Source: Prochlorococcus sp. AG-355-P18 (GTDB taxonomy: Bacteria; Cyanobacteriota; Cyanobacteriia; PCC-6307; Cyanobiaceae). From it: a stretch of 64,000 nucleotides of DNA. The notes beneath the pieces were generated by a model that searched no databases, was not told where the DNA came from, and worked only from the letters and a program-made list of their open reading frames with translations. This document shows, one piece after another, positions 27,154-35,539 of this stretch. Made by a program: the position numbers and the translations under genes. Within the stretch, counting starts at the first letter, position 1. Each line of letters begins with the position of its first letter. The stretch is taken from assembly GCA_003280515.1 (NCBI GenBank), contig QCER01000002.1, forward strand, positions 85,424 through 149,423, read 5' to 3'.

Positions 27154-27920
27154 TAAACCAATCCACTAAAAGTTGGTTGCAGAATTGCTAAAACTATAAA
27201 AATACCATCAACAATTAATGTCGTTTGAATGACGTAACCAGAAACTAAGAGGGCTCTACCACTAGTAGTATTAATTGTGCCAGAATCTAAAATTTCTTTT
27301 GAAATAAACCAAAGTATAAGAGCAACAAAAACGATAATAGATAATGATTTGATTTGAATAAGGCTCTCTGAAGTTTTTTGAAGAATCATGGGTGCATTTT
27401 CAGAATCTGCTGTAATTACCTGCCTCCATTGATCCATGATTCCGATTAAAAATATTGTAATGTCGGTAACTGCGGTTCCAAATAAAGAAGAGATATAAAA
27501 ACTTGAACCTATTTTCCAATTAGTACCAAATCCAATTAAAGCCAATGGGAGAACTACAGCTTCAACAGGTATGTGTAGGATAGGGTATGGGCTCAACCAT
27601 CCCCAGAACAAACATCCACCAAGCCAACTACCTGATATACCAAGTAATAATGAACTGAGAATAAACCACTTATTTGATCCTTTCTGATTCAAAACAATTG
27701 CCACTAAGACAATTACAAAAGTAAAACAAAGAGCACTTATTGGTTCTAATCTAACCCAAGGGGCTTGAACAAAAATAGGTAAAATTACAAAAAAAGAAGA
27801 CCACAATCTTAAAGATATAGGATTTGATAAAAAACTATTTTCGTATAAATCAACTATCTTATGAGATTCATAGTTGAATTTATCTTTTACTGTTAAATTT
27901 TTTGTAATTAATTCTTTCAA
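27153..27920 (-). CDS. DUF3120 family integral membrane protein
   Basis: A 255-residue protein with about seven hydrophobic helices (FFVILPIFVQAPWVRLEP, then several more), matching the cyanobacterial DUF3120 family. Charged N-terminus without a signal peptide. The function is unknown. It directly precedes nadB with a one-base overlap, but nothing visible links it to NAD synthesis. The 178 bases upstream of it are AT-rich non-coding and hold the divergent promoters for this gene and the radical-SAM gene. Confidence 0.82.
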   Translation of the reverse strand: MKELITKNLTVKDKFNYESHKIVDLYENSFLSNPISLRLWSSFFVILPIFVQAPWVRLEPISALCFTFVIVLVAIVLNQKGSNKWFILSSLLLGISGSWLGGCLFWGWLSPYPILHIPVEAVVLPLALIGFGTNWKIGSSFYISSLFGTAVTDITIFLIGIMDQWRQVITADSENAPMILQKTSESLIQIKSLSIIVFVALILWFISKEILDSGTINTTSGRALLVSGYVIQTTLIVDGIFIVLAILQPTFSGLV

Positions 27921-28098
27921 TGAAAAAGGTTATTTTAATTAATCTAAATCGTGTTTTAGAAAACTGCGAATGCCATATTTTAATAAATAAAAGACCCATA
28001 ATTTCAAACCTATATTTAGTTTTTTAAAAGTATTTAATACACTTTGAGTCATATATAAGTTTAGAATAAATATAAATAGTAGTATTTGGCCTTAAATT

Positions 28099-29478
28099 GT
28101 GTGGCAAGAAATTAATTACACGGAAGATCCCATTGATCTTTTGGTTCCTAATATTACTTATAAAATAAACCCTGCAGAAATTGAAAGTATTGAAGCTAAT
28201 TCTATTGCTGAAGAAATAGGATTTGAATCAGGGGATTCAATTATTAGTATTAATGGGAAAAAACCAAGAGATTTAATTGATTATCAGATTCTGATTAGTG
28301 AAGAAACTTTAGACATAACAGTTTTAGATAAAAATCATGAGATTCACAATATAAATATTGAAAAAGATCAAGACATTAATTTAGGTATAAATTTTAAAGA
28401 TGCATTATTTGATTCAATCAAGCAATGCAATAATAGATGTCCATTTTGTTTTATTGATCAACAGCCAAGTGGTAAAAGAAAAAGCCTTTATGTAAAAGAT
28501 GATGATTATAGATTAAGTTTCCTATACGGCTCTTATTTAACTCTTACGAATTTAAAAAAAGAAGACTGGGAAAGAATTGCTATGCAAAAACTATCCCCAC
28601 TTTTTATTTCAGTTCATGCTACTGATCCCGCCACAAGACAAAAATTATTAAAAAATAAAAAAGCAGGAGTGATACTTGATCAAATTTCGTGGTTTGAAAA
28701 AAACTCTATTCAAATACATGCTCAAATTGTTGTTTGTCCAGATATAAATGATGGGGATATTCTTGAGAAATCAATTTTGGAACTTGCTGAATTCTGCAAA
28801 AAAACTTCTAAGACAGTACTTTCAGTTGCAATAGTTCCTGTAGGACTTACAAAATTTAGACCTGAGAATGATGGATTGAAATCAATAAGCCCAGAATACG
28901 CAATAAAAACTATTAAACAAGTAGAGAGAATTCAAGCCTCCCTACAAATTACTCATGGAACTCGTTTTTGTTGGTTAGCAGACGAATGGTATTTAATTGC
29001 TGGTACAAATTTACCTAGTTACAAAACCTACGAAAATATGCCACAAGAATCTAATGGAGTTGGCACTATTAGACACTTTCTAGAAATATTAAGTGAGAAG
29101 ACTAAAACCCTACCCAAAAAAGTAAAAAAGCCAAAAAAAGTTAGTTGGATTGTTGGTAAATTAGTCTATGAAGCCCTCATTCCTGTAGTTAAAAAATTAA
29201 ACTTAATTGATGGATTGATAATTAATTTATATGGTCTACCAAGTATTTATTGGGGACAAGAGCAAGTTGTAACTGGACTTCTAACTGGAGAAGACCTAAT
29301 TCATGGGCTTCAAAATAAAGATCTAGGAGAAGCTGTTTACATACCATCTATTATGCTAAAAATTAATACTGATTTATTTTTAGATGATAAAAATATTCAA
29401 GAAGTTGAAAATCAATTAAATACCAAAATTCACGTTCTTGATGATTCAAATGATATTATTAATACTTTGATTGGTTAA
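28099..29478 (+). CDS. PDZ/radical-SAM DUF512 protein (TIGR03279 type)
   Basis: A cyanobacterial-type iron-sulfur oxidoreductase of unknown reaction. The N-terminal PDZ-like segment (AEEIGFESGDSIISINGKKP, about 37-56) is followed by CxxxCxxC at C110, C114 and C117 (CNNRCPFC), the cluster signature of radical SAM enzymes, and then a DUF512 C-terminal domain. At 459 residues it is complete. GTG start. The next frame (TolC) overlaps or closely follows its end. Confidence 0.85.
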   Translation: MWQEINYTEDPIDLLVPNITYKINPAEIESIEANSIAEEIGFESGDSIISINGKKPRDLIDYQILISEETLDITVLDKNHEIHNINIEKDQDINLGINFKDALFDSIKQCNNRCPFCFIDQQPSGKRKSLYVKDDDYRLSFLYGSYLTLTNLKKEDWERIAMQKLSPLFISVHATDPATRQKLLKNKKAGVILDQISWFEKNSIQIHAQIVVCPDINDGDILEKSILELAEFCKKTSKTVLSVAIVPVGLTKFRPENDGLKSISPEYAIKTIKQVERIQASLQITHGTRFCWLADEWYLIAGTNLPSYKTYENMPQESNGVGTIRHFLEILSEKTKTLPKKVKKPKKVSWIVGKLVYEALIPVVKKLNLIDGLIINLYGLPSIYWGQEQVVTGLLTGEDLIHGLQNKDLGEAVYIPSIMLKINTDLFLDDKNIQEVENQLNTKIHVLDDSNDIINTLIG

Positions 29479-29503
29479 TCGAATATCTTCGATACTACAA
29501 AAC

Positions 29504-30931
29504 ATGCTTAGAAGAGTATTTAATCCTATCTTATTCTTGCCACTTACTCTAAGTATCAACTCTGTTAATGTACAATCGAGCGAAACAAAAAATTATATTG
29601 ATAATGTTCTAGAAGAAAAATCAAATATTACTTTTGTTAATTATCAAGAAATAAAAGAAATTGTATTAAATAATCCAGAATTAAAATCATTACAAAACTT
29701 AGCAGCCTCTGCAAGTTTTAATCTCTCCAGTCAAATTGCCAAAAGATATCCATCCTTAGATTTTCAAGCCAATGGGTTACCAAAATATGTCTCAGGAAAA
29801 AAGTATAGTAGCAATTCATCTACTTTAAAAACATCACAATTTACAGCTAATCCCACTCTGACTATCAAATGGGATGTAATTGCCCCACTTAGAGGATCCG
29901 AAATTAAAATTGCTAAAACAAATTACAAAATTGCAGAAAATAATTATGAGATTAAGAAAAAAGATTTAATTCAAGAAGCAAAAATTAGGTATCACAAATA
30001 CAAAAAATCATATCAAGATATTCAAAATAAAAAATTAACACTTGATTTATCAATTACAAGTTTAGAAAATGCTAAAGCGAAGCTAAATGCTGGAATTGGC
30101 ACAAAATTTGAAGTTCTTGAAGCAGAATCTCAATTATCTCGAGATAAACAATCACTTAATGAGAAGAAAATAGAACATGAAATTAATAAAATTTCTCTTA
30201 AAGAGATTCTCAATATTAAAGGGGATTTCGAAACTAATAATGAGCAAAATCTTATAGGGTTTTGGAATCATAAATTGAATAAAAATATTAATGAAGGTTT
30301 GGATAAAAATCTTTCCTTACAAAACCTTATTCTTCAAAAATCAATCAAAAAGAGTCAAGCAAATAGTTTTTTAGCTCAAAATAAGCCAAATATTTATATC
30401 AGTAATTCATTATCTAGTACATTTTCAAAGGGTGAATCTCTTGTAAGTAATATCGACTCTGAAAAATCTGGATCTAATTATACAAATACCATAAGTCTAA
30501 ATTTTGCATGGAGTATTTTTGATGGCGGACAAAATAAGAGTTCCTACAAGTCAAAAATAGCTGATGCAGAATCTGAAAAATATGCTTATGAAAATCTAAA
30601 AAATGTTTTAACCACAAATATTAGTAAGGCCTACTTAAATCTTAAATTAAATGAAGAAAAAATAATTTCTTCTCTTAAAGAAATTGAATCTAGCAAAGAG
30701 TCTGTAAGGCTTGCCAGACTTAGATATGATGTCGGAGTATCCACTCTAAAAGATGTTCTTGTTAGGCAAAATGAATTAAGTAATGCGAATTCAAAAAAAA
30801 TTAATGCAATTTATAATTACAATTTAAATCTAGATGAACTAGAAAGATTAACTCTTCTTGAAATCAGTAAAAGTTGTTTAGGTAGTAATGATAAGAAATT
30901 AAAAGATACAGAATCTATTTGCAATATATAA
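29504..30931 (+). CDS. TolC-family outer membrane efflux protein
   Basis: Forms the outer-membrane and periplasmic channel of tripartite efflux or type I secretion systems. From the ATG at 29504 the protein (475 residues) starts with a signal-peptide-like segment (RVFNPILFLPLTLSINSVNVQS). Two OEP repeats follow, with long coiled-coil helices (KLTLDLSITSLENAKAKLNAGIGTKFEV and KESVRLARLRYDVGVSTLKDVL). The frame extends 11 codons further upstream, overlapping the previous gene, but that start would precede the signal peptide. No inner-membrane partner is adjacent. Confidence 0.88.
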   Translation: MLRRVFNPILFLPLTLSINSVNVQSSETKNYIDNVLEEKSNITFVNYQEIKEIVLNNPELKSLQNLAASASFNLSSQIAKRYPSLDFQANGLPKYVSGKKYSSNSSTLKTSQFTANPTLTIKWDVIAPLRGSEIKIAKTNYKIAENNYEIKKKDLIQEAKIRYHKYKKSYQDIQNKKLTLDLSITSLENAKAKLNAGIGTKFEVLEAESQLSRDKQSLNEKKIEHEINKISLKEILNIKGDFETNNEQNLIGFWNHKLNKNINEGLDKNLSLQNLILQKSIKKSQANSFLAQNKPNIYISNSLSSTFSKGESLVSNIDSEKSGSNYTNTISLNFAWSIFDGGQNKSSYKSKIADAESEKYAYENLKNVLTTNISKAYLNLKLNEEKIISSLKEIESSKESVRLARLRYDVGVSTLKDVLVRQNELSNANSKKINAIYNYNLNLDELERLTLLEISKSCLGSNDKKLKDTESICNI

Positions 30932-30932
30932 A

Positions 30933-31733
30933 ATGAACCCACAAAATTTAACGAACAAGCAACTGAATGAATTAGATTCTTTATTTGAATTAGTCAGCCA
31001 ACGTCAAAAGAAAGATTTTGGCAACATTAGTGCTAGCAATAAAGCGGACGGATCATTACTAACAAGTTGTGATTTATGGAGTGACAAAACAATAGTTGAT
31101 GGATTAGCTTCTATAGCCCCAGGCGAGGGAGTCCTTAGTGAAGAAGGAGGGAAGTTGATTCCTAATACAAAAGCTTATTGGGTCGTCGATCCGCTTGATG
31201 GAACAACAAATTTTGCTGCAGGTATTCCTTACTGGTCTATATCAGTAGCAAGGTTCGTCGATGGTAAACCACAATCTTCTTTTTTAATAATCCCTACATT
31301 GAAAAAAAAGTTTGTATCTATTAAAGGTGAAGGAGTTTGGTTGAATAACCAAAAAATAGATCCTAGACAAAATAATCACACAAGTGAATGTATTTCTTTA
31401 TGCAGTAGGTCTATAAAAATTTTACAAAAAAACCCAAACTCAATATTTCCTGGGAAAATCAGACTCCTAGGTGTATCAAGTTTAAATCTAACGAGTGTAG
31501 CGATGGGACAAACTTTCGGCGCAATAGAATCAACCCCAAAGATATGGGATATTGCAGCAGCCTGGCTGCTATTAGAAGAGCTGAATTGTTCTATAGAGTG
31601 GTTAGAAACAGATCCTTTAAATTTAGTTTCAGGAGAAGACTTGAGCGATGTTAATTTTCCATTAATTGCTTGTAGAACTACAGAAAAAGTTGAAATTCTA
31701 AAGCCATGGGGCAACTTATTATTGGAAAAATAG
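30933..31733 (+). CDS. Inositol-monophosphatase-family phosphatase
   Basis: A Mg-dependent, Li-sensitive-type phosphatase fold. Metal-binding motifs are complete: EE in GVLSEEGG, WVVDPLDGTTNFAAG near 84-98, and WDIAAAWLLLEE near 204. It is 266 residues. Possible substrates are inositol monophosphate, histidinol phosphate or 3'-phosphoadenosine 5'-phosphate, and the sequence alone does not decide. It starts 1 base after the TolC stop. Confidence 0.86.
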   Translation: MNPQNLTNKQLNELDSLFELVSQRQKKDFGNISASNKADGSLLTSCDLWSDKTIVDGLASIAPGEGVLSEEGGKLIPNTKAYWVVDPLDGTTNFAAGIPYWSISVARFVDGKPQSSFLIIPTLKKKFVSIKGEGVWLNNQKIDPRQNNHTSECISLCSRSIKILQKNPNSIFPGKIRLLGVSSLNLTSVAMGQTFGAIESTPKIWDIAAAWLLLEELNCSIEWLETDPLNLVSGEDLSDVNFPLIACRTTEKVEILKPWGNLLLEK

Positions 31734-31824
31734 TTGCATCATAAATAAGCAATTGCTTGAAAAATTTCTTAATCAGATACAATAAAAAATAAGTAAATAA
31801 ATAAAATATTTGAAGATAATTAAT

Positions 31825-32739
31825 ATGCAGCGAAGTTCAAGATGGATACTTAAAAGTTTATGGGGAGCTTGTGAGCGATGGAGCAAATCTGATTGTGTTG
31901 ATTTAAGCGCTGCATTTGCCTACTACACACTTCAATCATTTTTTCCTATCCTTCTAATTTCTCTTTCAATAGCTTCATGGTTTCTAGGAAAACAAGAAGG
32001 ATTAGATCAACAAATAATTGCTATTGCTGCTCAGCTTTTACCTCCTTCAGTAGTTGAGTTAGTAGAAACAACATTATTTAATTTGATAGATCAAGGTTTT
32101 GGGGCAGGTATTCTAGGGGCTATGTTTTTGCTTTTTACAGCAGGAAATGCATATCTATCTCTTCAAAGAGGTGCTGATAGGCTTTGGGAAGACGAAATTC
32201 CCTCTAAAAAAGTAAATGCTGCTTGGAGAGTGCAAGCTTCAAGGTTTCTCAGAAATAGAGTTGAAGCCTTTTTAATAGTATTCTTTATTGGTTTTTTAAT
32301 GGTATTAGATCAGATTAGTGCAAATCTTAGGATGATCCCAAGTAATGTTTTAGAAAATTTATCAAAATCCAATAATCTTATTTCTGATTTACTAGTAAAA
32401 CTACCACTGTTACAAGTTGGGCAGTTCGCAATACCACTGATTGGATTTTCCTTAATGGCTCTTTTATTACAAGCACTCTTACCCAGTAGAAAAGTTCCTT
32501 TGAAACCACTTTTACCTGGATCTTTGCTTATTGGAATTGGGCTAACCACTTTAAACCTAGCCGTAAGTAAAAGTATTCTTTCACTTGGAGCAAGATTTCA
32601 AGCATATGGTTTTATTGGAGGTTTTCTTGTACTGACCTTGTGGGTATGGCTATTAGGAGTTATTTTATATTTTGGACAGTGCTGGAGCGTAGTTATTGCT
32701 AGTATGTCTCTATTAAATAAAAAAAGAAATTATAAATAA
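31825..32739 (+). CDS. YihY/BrkB-family membrane protein
   Basis: A six-helix inner-membrane protein of the YihY (formerly called ribonuclease BN) family. It has the family start (DCVDLSAAFAYYTLQSFFPILLISLSIASW) and end (FQAYGFIGGFLVLTLWVWLLGVILYFGQCW). I use the ATG at 31825 (304 residues). A TTG five codons upstream is possible. Transport or envelope roles have been proposed for the family but none is established. It is followed by a small membrane zinc-ribbon protein gene. Confidence 0.88.
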   Translation: MQRSSRWILKSLWGACERWSKSDCVDLSAAFAYYTLQSFFPILLISLSIASWFLGKQEGLDQQIIAIAAQLLPPSVVELVETTLFNLIDQGFGAGILGAMFLLFTAGNAYLSLQRGADRLWEDEIPSKKVNAAWRVQASRFLRNRVEAFLIVFFIGFLMVLDQISANLRMIPSNVLENLSKSNNLISDLLVKLPLLQVGQFAIPLIGFSLMALLLQALLPSRKVPLKPLLPGSLLIGIGLTTLNLAVSKSILSLGARFQAYGFIGGFLVLTLWVWLLGVILYFGQCWSVVIASMSLLNKKRNYK

Positions 32740-32750
32740 CAATAACTAAG

Positions 32751-33092
32751 ATGAATTATTTTCTTAAAGCTAATAAAAATCTTCTTACTTATTCATTAAT
32801 CATATTCATAGTTATTCCAATTTTTGGAATAAATTTTTTCATAAGCTTTCTCGGTAATATCCTACTCCTATTATTTTTAATTCCTCTACTACTATTAATT
32901 TTAGCCTTTATAGGTTTTAACTCTTACAAATCAAAAATTAATATTTGTAATAGTTGTGGTGCATTGTCCTTAGGCTTAGGTGAAAGTTGCACAAATTGTG
33001 GAGCAAATCTAGAAAATATCAGTAATAAAAATCAATTTTATAAAAAACCTAGTGAAAGTACCATTGAAGTTAAGGCAGAAGAAGTAAAGTAA
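32751..33092 (+). CDS. Small membrane protein with a C-terminal zinc ribbon, 113 aa
   Basis: Not recognised. Residues 10-56 form two strongly hydrophobic helices. They are followed by a rubredoxin/zinc-ribbon-like motif with paired cysteines C66-x2-C69 and C80-x2-C83 (CNSCG and CTNCG), then a charged tail. The ribbon should face the cytoplasm if the N-terminus is also inside. It starts 11 bases after the YihY gene and may be co-transcribed with it. It converges on the 48-aa hli gene. Confidence 0.75.
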   Translation: MNYFLKANKNLLTYSLIIFIVIPIFGINFFISFLGNILLLLFLIPLLLLILAFIGFNSYKSKINICNSCGALSLGLGESCTNCGANLENISNKNQFYKKPSESTIEVKAEEVK

Positions 33093-33097
33093 AAAAA

Positions 33098-33244
33098 CTA
33101 GCCTATTCCAATTTGTCGAAGGATACTTTGTCCTGTAATTAATTCAGTACCAAGACCAATCAAAATACCCATCATTGCCATACGGCCATTCCAAGTTTCT
33201 GCAAAATTTACAAAGCCAAATCTTGATTGATTGTCATTATTCAT
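33098..33244 (-). CDS. hli: High light-inducible protein (Hli), 48 aa
   Basis: A single-helix chlorophyll-binding stress protein of the thylakoid that protects photosystems and chlorophyll-synthesis complexes under high light. The chlorophyll-binding signature ETWNGRMAMMG is at about residues 16-26, within the one transmembrane helix, after a short soluble N-terminus (MNNDNQSRFGFVNFA). Only 48 codons long. Its stop is 5 bases from the convergent zinc-ribbon gene. Prochlorococcus carries many hli genes. This looks like a core copy, not an island type. Confidence 0.93.
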   Translation of the reverse strand: MNNDNQSRFGFVNFAETWNGRMAMMGILIGLGTELITGQSILRQIGIG

Positions 33245-33313
33245 AATTAACTAAATCATCTATGAAATTATTTTAACGTTTGAAGGAAGAATTTATGATA
33301 AATAATAAATTAT

Positions 33314-33697
33314 TTATTTAACATGTCTCAAACCATCAACAGGTCGATACTCATCTCCAGTTAATTCCTCATACACAATAGCTGGCAATCCCGTATCAAA
33401 CATTGTTTGCAATGCCTCTTTTAACATAGGATTCCAACCTCCTGTACTAACTTTTCCATGTCTTACAGTCCAATCCCAAGTCCCTTGAAGATCTCTGGGT
33501 AATCTACCTTCTCTATCTCTTCGAGCGACTAAGTCTAAAGATTCAACTAAACCAACAATAACTGGATTTTTACCATAAGAAGGAGTGAGACTTAGTTCGA
33601 GTCTAACTGGATCTTCTTTAACCATTTTTAAACGAAACCTTGGTGGTAACTTAAGGGATCTTATTACCGCTGAGACAATTTTTGTTCTTAATTCCAA
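33314..33697 (-). CDS. Conserved-looking hypothetical protein, 127 aa
   Basis: I do not recognise a named family. It is basic, with no membrane segment (MELRTKIVSAVIRSLKLPPRFRLKM). The stretches RRDREGRLPRDLQGTWDWTVRHGKVSTGGWNPMLKEAL and YEELTGDEYRPVDGLRHVK are Trp/Gly-rich and look like conserved surface motifs. It is preceded on the same strand by the DUF2973 gene, 24 bases upstream. It was probably annotated as conserved hypothetical in picocyanobacteria. Confidence 0.75.
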   Translation of the reverse strand: MELRTKIVSAVIRSLKLPPRFRLKMVKEDPVRLELSLTPSYGKNPVIVGLVESLDLVARRDREGRLPRDLQGTWDWTVRHGKVSTGGWNPMLKEALQTMFDTGLPAIVYEELTGDEYRPVDGLRHVK

Positions 33698-33721
33698 TTT
33701 TTTTCCTTAGATGTAATTTGA

Positions 33722-33985
33722 TTAATCAGTTGTTGATCCTTTTTCTTCTAATGTGGAGTCATTATCATTCGAAAATCTTACTGTTAATAACTCCTCTTCT
33801 GTTATGTTTCCTGATTTATCTAACAGTTCAGGATGTATTGTGTATTTTTTTTGCTTAAAACTGGAAGTACTGAAGCGTTTATTATTATTATCAGATATGC
33901 CCCAGCCATTAGACATTACTTTAAAAGCTTTCCAGACTAAATAAGTTAAAGCCGCAGAATATATGATTGGAAATAGAATGGCCAT
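33722..33985 (-). CDS. DUF2973 family protein, 87 aa
   Basis: One N-terminal transmembrane helix (ILFPIIYSAALTYLVWKAFKV) followed by a cytoplasmic tail containing the family hallmark HPELLDKSGNITEEELLTVRF (about 51-71). DUF2973 is found in cyanobacteria and has no known function. It is divergent from htrA, with about 140 bases between the starts, and lies upstream of the 127-aa hypothetical gene. Confidence 0.8.
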   Translation of the reverse strand: MAILFPIIYSAALTYLVWKAFKVMSNGWGISDNNNKRFSTSSFKQKKYTIHPELLDKSGNITEEELLTVRFSNDNDSTLEEKGSTTD

Positions 33986-34127
33986 TACACTTATATTAAA
34001 ATTAATATTTGATTATTATCATAGCCGGAAAAAAAGAAAATTTGCTATTTCTAGAGAATAAATTATTGTCTAAAAGAAAATTAATTTTATTCTGGTTATA
34101 GTAAAACCACTACCTAGTTTGGAATTA

Positions 34128-35279
34128 ATGTATTCGCAGAAGATAAAAAAATTAAGATTTAAAAGCTACAAACATAAACTATTATTGTTAATTTCGACAA
34201 TTTTAATCAGTACTATTTACCCATCAAATACAGTATCTCAATCATTAATTAAAACAAAATCTAAAGACATTGATCTATATTCAAGCAAATCTTTCATAAC
34301 TAAAGCTGTTGAAAGAACTGGTTCTTCTGTAGTAACAATTGAAACTCAAAGATTTATCAAAAAAAGACAATTTCCCAGAAATTCTCAATTATTTTTAGAC
34401 CCATATTTTGACAGATTTTTTGGATTACAATCACCTAATAATAATCAGCCAAGGATAGAGCAAAGCCAAGGCAGTGGATTTATATTTGCAGACGGAATTG
34501 TCATGACTAATGCTCATGTAGTCAATGGATCAGATAAGGTAATTGTTGGTTTAACGAATGGCAAAAAATTAAAAGCACAACTTATTGGGCAAGATTTTTT
34601 TACTGATTTAGCTGTGCTTCAGATAGAAGGAAAGGGACCTTGGCCTAAAGCACAATTGGGCGATTCATCAAAAATCAAAGTTGGTGATTGGGCAATAGCA
34701 GTTGGAAATCCGTTCGGACTCGAAAACACAGTAACTCTTGGCATTATCAGTAATACAAAAAGGAACGTCACTCAATTAGGAATATACGATAAAAAACTTG
34801 AACTAATTCAAACCGACGCTGCTATTAATCCTGGAAATTCAGGTGGTCCACTATTGAATAGTAATGGAGAAGTGATTGGTATTAATACCTTAATCCGATC
34901 AGGTCCAGGAGCTGGGTTAAGTTTCGCAATCCCAATTAATAAAGCCAAGAAAATTGCATCTCAACTCATCAATAATGGGAAAGTAATACATCCTATGATT
35001 GGGATAAGCCTAATAGATGAGAGCAATTTTGAAAGAAATATTAATATCGTAAAAGTTGGTTATGTAATGCCAAACAGTCCAGCTGAAAAAAGTGGGATCA
35101 AGATAGATGATATTTTAATTAAAATAGGCAATAAAGATATTAAAACCGGATCAGACGTAATAGAACAAATTAGTAAAAATGGTATCAAAAAACAACTAAA
35201 TATATTATTGAAGCGTAAAAATAAATTTATTAAATTAAAAGTAATACCAACTGATATTACTAATCTGCAAAATAACTAA
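34128..35279 (+). CDS. htrA: HtrA/Deg-type serine protease with PDZ domain
   Basis: An exported quality-control protease of the HtrA/HhoA/HhoB group. From the ATG at 34128 (383 residues): hydrophobic signal/anchor LLLLISTILISTIYPSNTVS, a trypsin-like domain with catalytic H130 (TNAHVV), D160 (FTDLAVLQ) and S238 (GNSGGPLL), and one PDZ domain at about 280-370. A TTG three codons upstream is a weaker start. The triad is intact, so it should be active. It likely protects photosystem II and exported proteins under light or heat stress. Confidence 0.93.
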   Translation: MYSQKIKKLRFKSYKHKLLLLISTILISTIYPSNTVSQSLIKTKSKDIDLYSSKSFITKAVERTGSSVVTIETQRFIKKRQFPRNSQLFLDPYFDRFFGLQSPNNNQPRIEQSQGSGFIFADGIVMTNAHVVNGSDKVIVGLTNGKKLKAQLIGQDFFTDLAVLQIEGKGPWPKAQLGDSSKIKVGDWAIAVGNPFGLENTVTLGIISNTKRNVTQLGIYDKKLELIQTDAAINPGNSGGPLLNSNGEVIGINTLIRSGPGAGLSFAIPINKAKKIASQLINNGKVIHPMIGISLIDESNFERNINIVKVGYVMPNSPAEKSGIKIDDILIKIGNKDIKTGSDVIEQISKNGIKKQLNILLKRKNKFIKLKVIPTDITNLQNN

Positions 35280-35284
35280 AAAAT

Positions 35285-35428
35285 TTAATTATCATTCCGT
35301 TTTAGTATTTCCACACATCTAGAAATACATCTACCATCCCTCATATCGCATGAAGTAATACATTCAAAATAACTTTCAATAGGATCAGAAATTTGAAGAT
35401 GTTTTCCTTGGAAATCGTAATTTTTCAT
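35285..35428 (-). CDS. Twin-CX3C miniprotein, 47 aa
   Basis: A short frame (ATG at 35428, TAA at 35285) encoding KHLQISDPIESYFECITSC followed by DMRDGRCISRCVEILK. Four cysteines fall as CX3C-x6-CX3C (C23, C27, C34, C38), a pattern that would place them on two facing helices for disulfides or metal binding. No signal peptide or membrane helix. The family is not recognised. The regular cysteine spacing and the otherwise unexplained gap between htrA and the ABC-F gene support a real gene. Confidence 0.65.
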   Translation of the reverse strand: MKNYDFQGKHLQISDPIESYFECITSCDMRDGRCISRCVEILKRNDN

Positions 35429-35539
35429 TTAAATTATTAAAACCTATTTTTGTATTTTTAAGATTAATCAAGGACGGTAAACTATGTAAAGATAAATGAG
35501 TGATCTTACTTAGCCAATTGTAAATTTTATTAAAAGTAA

